Shown one piece after another: positions 30,381-32,693 of a DNA stretch of 32,693 nt. The position numbers and the translations under genes are program-made. Numbering within the stretch: position 1 is the first letter of the stretch; each line of letters starts with the position of its first letter. The notes under the pieces are model-generated. The model was not told where the DNA came from, searched no databases, and saw only the letters and a program-made list of their open reading frames with translations. Location: NCBI GenBank assembly GCA_004554085.1, contig SFNY01000022.1:1-32693 (forward strand). The letters are read 5' to 3'. This stretch comes from Clostridiales bacterium (lineage in GTDB: Bacteria > Bacillota > Clostridia > Christensenellales > Aristaeellaceae).

Positions 30381-30406
30381 CACGGTCTCGCCACACGTGC
30401 TATCAT
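30377..30406 (+). promoter_or_regulatory. Strong promoter for a small RNA
   Basis: TTGACA (30377-30382), 18 bases, TATCAT (30401-30406). Predicted start about 30413. No protein gene lies between it and the terminator at 30530. Confidence 0.8.
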
Positions 30407-30431
30407 GATGTTGCCGGTACCGCTCCCGGCT

Positions 30432-30463
30432 GTCAGCTCCGCAAGGAGCTGTGGATTGAAAAG
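30432..30463 (+). repeat. Solitary type I-C-like CRISPR repeat
   Basis: The unit begins GTC, forms a 7-bp stem CAGCTCC / GGAGCTG closed by a GCAA tetraloop, and ends GTGGATTGAAAAG. Type I-C repeats share the layout GTC, stem-loop, then GTGGATTGAAAY; the last 12 bases differ at one position from that consensus. Only one copy occurs in the window, so it is not an array. Confidence 0.75.
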
Positions 30464-30529
30464 AAACTGTAACGGATCATCGCCAGGCATTCGCCACCGC
30501 CAGGCATCCCATCGTTTCGCGAGAGCGGG

Positions 30530-30562
30530 AAAAGAGCCATGCGCAAGCACGGCTCTTTTTTT
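30530..30562. terminator. Bidirectional terminator between the small RNA and the holin gene
   Basis: AAAAGAGCC pairs with GGCTCTTTT, with an inner TGC-GCAA-GCA hairpin and seven T on the plus strand. On the minus strand the same stem is followed by TTTT, so it also ends the late operon after the holin. Confidence 0.85.
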
Positions 30563-30581
30563 GTATGCCATGATCCATCCG

Positions 30582-31040
30582 TCAGCTTTCCGGCCCCCCT
30601 GATCCGCCGTCCCCGCTCGTCTCCCTCAGCTGCTCCAGCGCCTTCATCACAAACCCCGGCAGCGGCACCCCAAGAATCCCCAGGTTCTCCAGCACGCTGA
30701 TGCCCTCCGTGGCCACAATATACAGGATCATGCCCGTGCGGAACATGGCCCCCTGCAGACCCAGCTGCTCCACCGCCAGCATGTCCAGCAGCACGCCCAC
30801 AATCACCGCCAGCAGCTCCCCGGCCTTTTTCGCCAGCCCGGCCCAGCCAACAGACGAGGACAGGTGACCGCTGTCCGTCTTGGGCGACTTGCCCACCCAT
30901 CCGATCACCAGCCCCGTGATGTAGTCGATGGCCATCAGCGCAAGCATCACCGTCAGCATCGTGTCCCTCCCGCCAAACAGGCCCCACACCGCGCCAGCGG
31001 CACCGGCTACGGCCTTGACGATTTTATCCCATGTAATCAT
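30582..31040 (-). CDS. Holin (toxin secretion/phage lysis holin family)
   Basis: A 152-residue protein with AAGGGGG before ATG 31040. Membrane helices: MLTVMLALMAIDYITGLVIG, then KKAGELLAVIVGVLLDMLAV, then FRTGMILYIVATEGISVLEN. The motif DYxTGxxxG and the later ENLGxLGVPLPxFV...ALE are typical of the phage_holin_4 family. It permeabilises the membrane at the end of infection and is paired with the endolysin directly upstream. Confidence 0.93.
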   Translation of the reverse strand: MITWDKIVKAVAGAAGAVWGLFGGRDTMLTVMLALMAIDYITGLVIGWVGKSPKTDSGHLSSSVGWAGLAKKAGELLAVIVGVLLDMLAVEQLGLQGAMFRTGMILYIVATEGISVLENLGILGVPLPGFVMKALEQLRETSGDGGSGGPES

Positions 31041-31043
31041 GAT

Positions 31044-31847
31044 TTACCCCCTTCCCAGCGTTTGCGAAAGTGCGTCCATCAGTTGCTCCGCCGCCGTGCG
31101 CGGCAGGCGAAGCGTTACCATCTCCCCGTCATCGGCGGCGGAATCCGAGGATGCCGTGCCAGCCTCCATCTGAAGGAAGGCCACATCCATCCACCCGGCC
31201 TTGCCTCTGTAGTCCACCTTAGCCCACTGCGAGCCGGGCTCGCCTGTGACCTGCATCACCTGCACCACGCTGCCCACCGGCACCCGATCCACCAGATCGC
31301 CGCCGGGGGTTTTGCGCAGGTTGACCGTGCTGCCGCTCTCCGCCGTCACCGTTGCTGTCTCCATGCCTGCCACCACCTCTCCTTCGTCATCGGCCTCGCC
31401 GATCAGGCTCAGCCCGCCCCTGTACGCCCACTTGCCAAGCTTCGCGTCAGTCGTCACCCCGCCCGGGCTGGTGCAGTGCACAATCCGCAGCGGGCTGACC
31501 GAGCGCACTACGCCCACATGGTAGTAGTCGCTCCTGTCCGGGTCGGCGGCGTAGCGGTCGGGCAGGCTGTAGCCCGTCTCGCCGGGCCTCCGCGCCTTGT
31601 ACACGATGTCGCCAACCGTCAGGTCGCTTGCGTCGGACACGGGCAGCAGCCACGCCATGGCGTTGCGGGCCGCCCAGTTGCTGCCGTGGATACCGGGCCA
31701 CTTGATACCGCAGCGGTTCAGCGCACCGATGATCAGCCCAATGCAGTCGCAGGTGCCGTCCTCCGCCTTGCCGCCCAGGCGGTAGGTTGGCTGCTCGGCC
31801 TGGATCGCGTCAACGGCGGCGAGGAATGCGGATAGGTTCGCGCTCAT
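31044..31847 (-). CDS. Endolysin: NlpC/P60 peptidase with SH3 domain
   Basis: A 267-residue protein with GGGAGG before ATG 31847, which overlaps the previous stop (ATGA). The NlpC/P60 domain (1-145) has nucleophile Cys35 in GTCDCIGLI and His110 in DYYHVGVV. A bacterial SH3 domain at ~165-225 (STVNLRKTPGGDLVDRVPVG, then WAKVDYRGKAGWMDVAFLQM) binds cell wall. It should cleave peptide bonds in peptidoglycan for lysis. The upstream in-frame extension lacks a start signal. Confidence 0.92.
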   Translation of the reverse strand: MSANLSAFLAAVDAIQAEQPTYRLGGKAEDGTCDCIGLIIGALNRCGIKWPGIHGSNWAARNAMAWLLPVSDASDLTVGDIVYKARRPGETGYSLPDRYAADPDRSDYYHVGVVRSVSPLRIVHCTSPGGVTTDAKLGKWAYRGGLSLIGEADDEGEVVAGMETATVTAESGSTVNLRKTPGGDLVDRVPVGSVVQVMQVTGEPGSQWAKVDYRGKAGWMDVAFLQMEAGTASSDSAADDGEMVTLRLPRTAAEQLMDALSQTLGRG

Positions 31848-32245
31848 TGTACCGCCTCCCATCCCGCCGGATAGGCATCGGGTGTCCATACGTTGGACGC
31901 GATGGTGGAGCGGTACAGCACATCGCCCCACCAGCCGCACTCGCCCTGGGCGAAGGCCGTGCCCGCCGTGATCGTCGCCGGGATGATGCGGTAGCCCTGC
32001 CGGTACGCGATGTCCTCCCACAGCGTCGGCGCGTTGTCCGGGTTGTTGGCGTCCGTGTCCCACAGGTCAACCGCCGCCCGCTTGATAGTACCGTTCCAGC
32101 AGATGCGCGTTCCTGCGGATACCAGGCTCCCTCCATGCGTCAGGCGCGGGAAGAGCGCTGCGCCCTCGCTGGCCTCCTTGTCCGGCAGGGATGCCGCCGC
32201 CTGCTCCACAATGGCCCGGAGCCGCAAAGCCTCATTGCGCGTCAT
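31844..32245 (-). CDS. Carbohydrate-binding-like tail protein (second copy)
   Basis: A 133-residue protein whose ATG 32245 overlaps the previous stop (ATGA). The C-terminal module (FAQGECGWWGDVLYRS through WTPDAYPAGWEAVQ) is the CBM5/12-like pattern also found at 1958-2404. The N-terminal part (MTRNEALRLRAIVEQAAASL) is helical, then GYRIIPATITAGTAF, as in prophage proteins that precede endolysins. It probably decorates the tail tip and binds wall glycans. Confidence 0.75.
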   Translation of the reverse strand: MTRNEALRLRAIVEQAAASLPDKEASEGAALFPRLTHGGSLVSAGTRICWNGTIKRAAVDLWDTDANNPDNAPTLWEDIAYRQGYRIIPATITAGTAFAQGECGWWGDVLYRSTIASNVWTPDAYPAGWEAVQ

Positions 32246-32541
32246 ACGCCACCACCTCCGAGGATAATGTCCAGCGCTTCCTCCGCGCTGATGTCCTGCT
32301 CTGCCGCCGCGCCATCCGCCGCGATGCGCTCATCCACCCGCCGCTGGATTTCATCCCGCCAGGCTTGCGGCACATCGGCGATGGTGATTTCGCCGGAATA
32401 CAGCCTGTCCACCAGCGCGGCCTTTTCGCGGATTTCGGCAAGCAGGCGGGTGTACTCTGCCTCGGTGATCTCCACGCCGCCCGGGCCTGTGCCGATGGCG
32501 ATGAGGGTGCCGGATTCTGTATATTGTGCGTAGTATCTCAT
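32242..32541 (-). CDS. Small tail-region protein (99 aa)
   Basis: AGGCGGTGAG lies before ATG 32541, 14 bases after the tip-protein stop. Sequence: MRYYAQYTESGTLIAIGTGP, EITEAEYTRLLAEIREKAAL, then an acidic helix and GGGG end. Short proteins with a xYxxGxLIAIGxG start and ITEaEY helix occur beside fibre genes in Firmicutes prophages; the function (fibre assembly or baseplate) is not established. Confidence 0.68.
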   Translation of the reverse strand: MRYYAQYTESGTLIAIGTGPGGVEITEAEYTRLLAEIREKAALVDRLYSGEITIADVPQAWRDEIQRRVDERIAADGAAAEQDISAEEALDIILGGGGV

Positions 32542-32555
32542 CTAACTCACCGCCT

Positions 32556-32693
32556 TTAATTATAGGGGAACACGACATCACCTGAAATGCAAATCCACAT
32601 ATAAGGTTTCCCTGATATCCATATTCTTGCTGTAGATGTGCCGAAATTGCATTCTGAAGCAGTTACAGTCGTGTCATCAATGGTGAAAGCTGC
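32556..32693 (-). CDS. Tail tip / receptor-binding protein, C-terminal 45 codons (continuation of 405..1)
   Basis: This is the 3' part of the gene that begins at 405 on the minus strand. Read from base 32693, the frame gives AAFTIDDTTVTASECNF and ends VVFPYN then TAA. It matches the frame leaving base 1, so the window ends are adjacent on a circular or concatemeric molecule. The segment is AT-rich and beta-prone, like the preceding ~80 residues across the junction. The next gene (32541) begins 14 bases downstream. Confidence 0.75.
   Translation of the reverse strand, partial: AAFTIDDTTVTASECNFGTSTARIWISGKPYMWICISGDVVFPYN

Larger units (their letters stand above)
30413..30562 (+). ncRNA. Candidate RNA anti-CRISPR (solitary CRISPR repeat unit RNA)
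   Basis: A ~150-base transcript is predicted between a near-consensus promoter and an intrinsic terminator. It has a 5' hairpin (GCCGG 30413-30417 with CCGGC 30426-30430), then a type I-C-like CRISPR repeat (30432-30463), then ~65 unstructured bases with a duplicated CGCCAGGCAT (30481 and 30498), then the terminator. Phage RNA anti-CRISPRs are known to be single repeats with their own promoter that mimic crRNA and tie up Cas proteins. Expression and activity are inferred. No open reading frame with a ribosome site is seen on the plus strand here. Confidence 0.65.

Noticed and set aside
28473..30383. 636-residue minus-strand frame over the accessory operon
   Set aside because: Gly/Ala/Val low-complexity shadow. 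The plus-strand genes have ribosome sites, a promoter and recognisable zinc and HTH motifs.
30432..30463. CRISPR array
   Set aside because: Only one repeat copy is present in the whole window and there are no spacers or cas genes, so it is called a solitary repeat.

Overview
The window looks like the complete genome of a temperate siphophage, assembled as a circle of 32,693 bp. The strongest evidence is a reading frame that runs off the left edge on the minus strand (codon 135 ends at base 1). It continues in the same frame from base 32693 to a TAA at 32556-32558, giving one 180-residue tail-tip protein. The tail genes at the left edge and the lysis genes at the right edge are therefore neighbours. 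The DNA is GC-rich with strong AGGAGG-type ribosome binding sites and sigma-A-like promoters. Together with HK97-type heads, BppU/Dit/Tal tail proteins, a large serine integrase and a Firmicutes-type holin, this points to a host in the Bacillota, probably a high-GC gut Clostridia. That host call is inference.

Layout, following transcription. The leftward (minus) early operon starts at a promoter at 25403-25431. It carries a small membrane protein, a string of short overlapping genes (one like the Tad2/DUF2829 anti-Thoeris family), a primase-helicase, a sigma-like HTH protein and SSB, and it ends at a clear terminator (19380-19414). The late genes follow: HNH nuclease, small and large terminase, portal, ClpP-like protease, HK97 capsid, head-tail connectors and major tail protein. 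The tail module then comes in an unusual order: Tal-like protein, small protein, tape measure, tail chaperone with a -1 frameshift site, Dit, BppU, collagen-like fibre, tip protein. Across the junction come a second carbohydrate-binding cassette, an NlpC/P60 endolysin and a holin.

Rightward (plus) genes are the lysogeny and accessory set. A repressor (25500-25970) is followed by a membrane-anchored protein (26007-26384) and a large serine integrase (26574-28166), with a candidate attP just after it (28183-28232). A three-gene operon of zinc-ribbon and HTH proteins (28545-30380) follows, driven by a promoter with an operator palindrome in its spacer. A separate plus-strand gene (24725-25183) has its own promoter and converges on the early operon.

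Two things stand out. (1) The region 30377-30562 has a strong promoter, one isolated sequence closely resembling a type I-C CRISPR repeat, and an intrinsic terminator, with no protein gene. This is the architecture expected of an RNA anti-CRISPR (a solitary repeat unit). (2) The membrane protein next to the repressor resembles a segment of this phage's own tape measure protein (21 of 41 residues identical without gaps), including a hydrophobic stretch before it. Its position in the lysogeny module suggests a superinfection-exclusion protein acting by tape-measure mimicry. Both are hypotheses from sequence alone.
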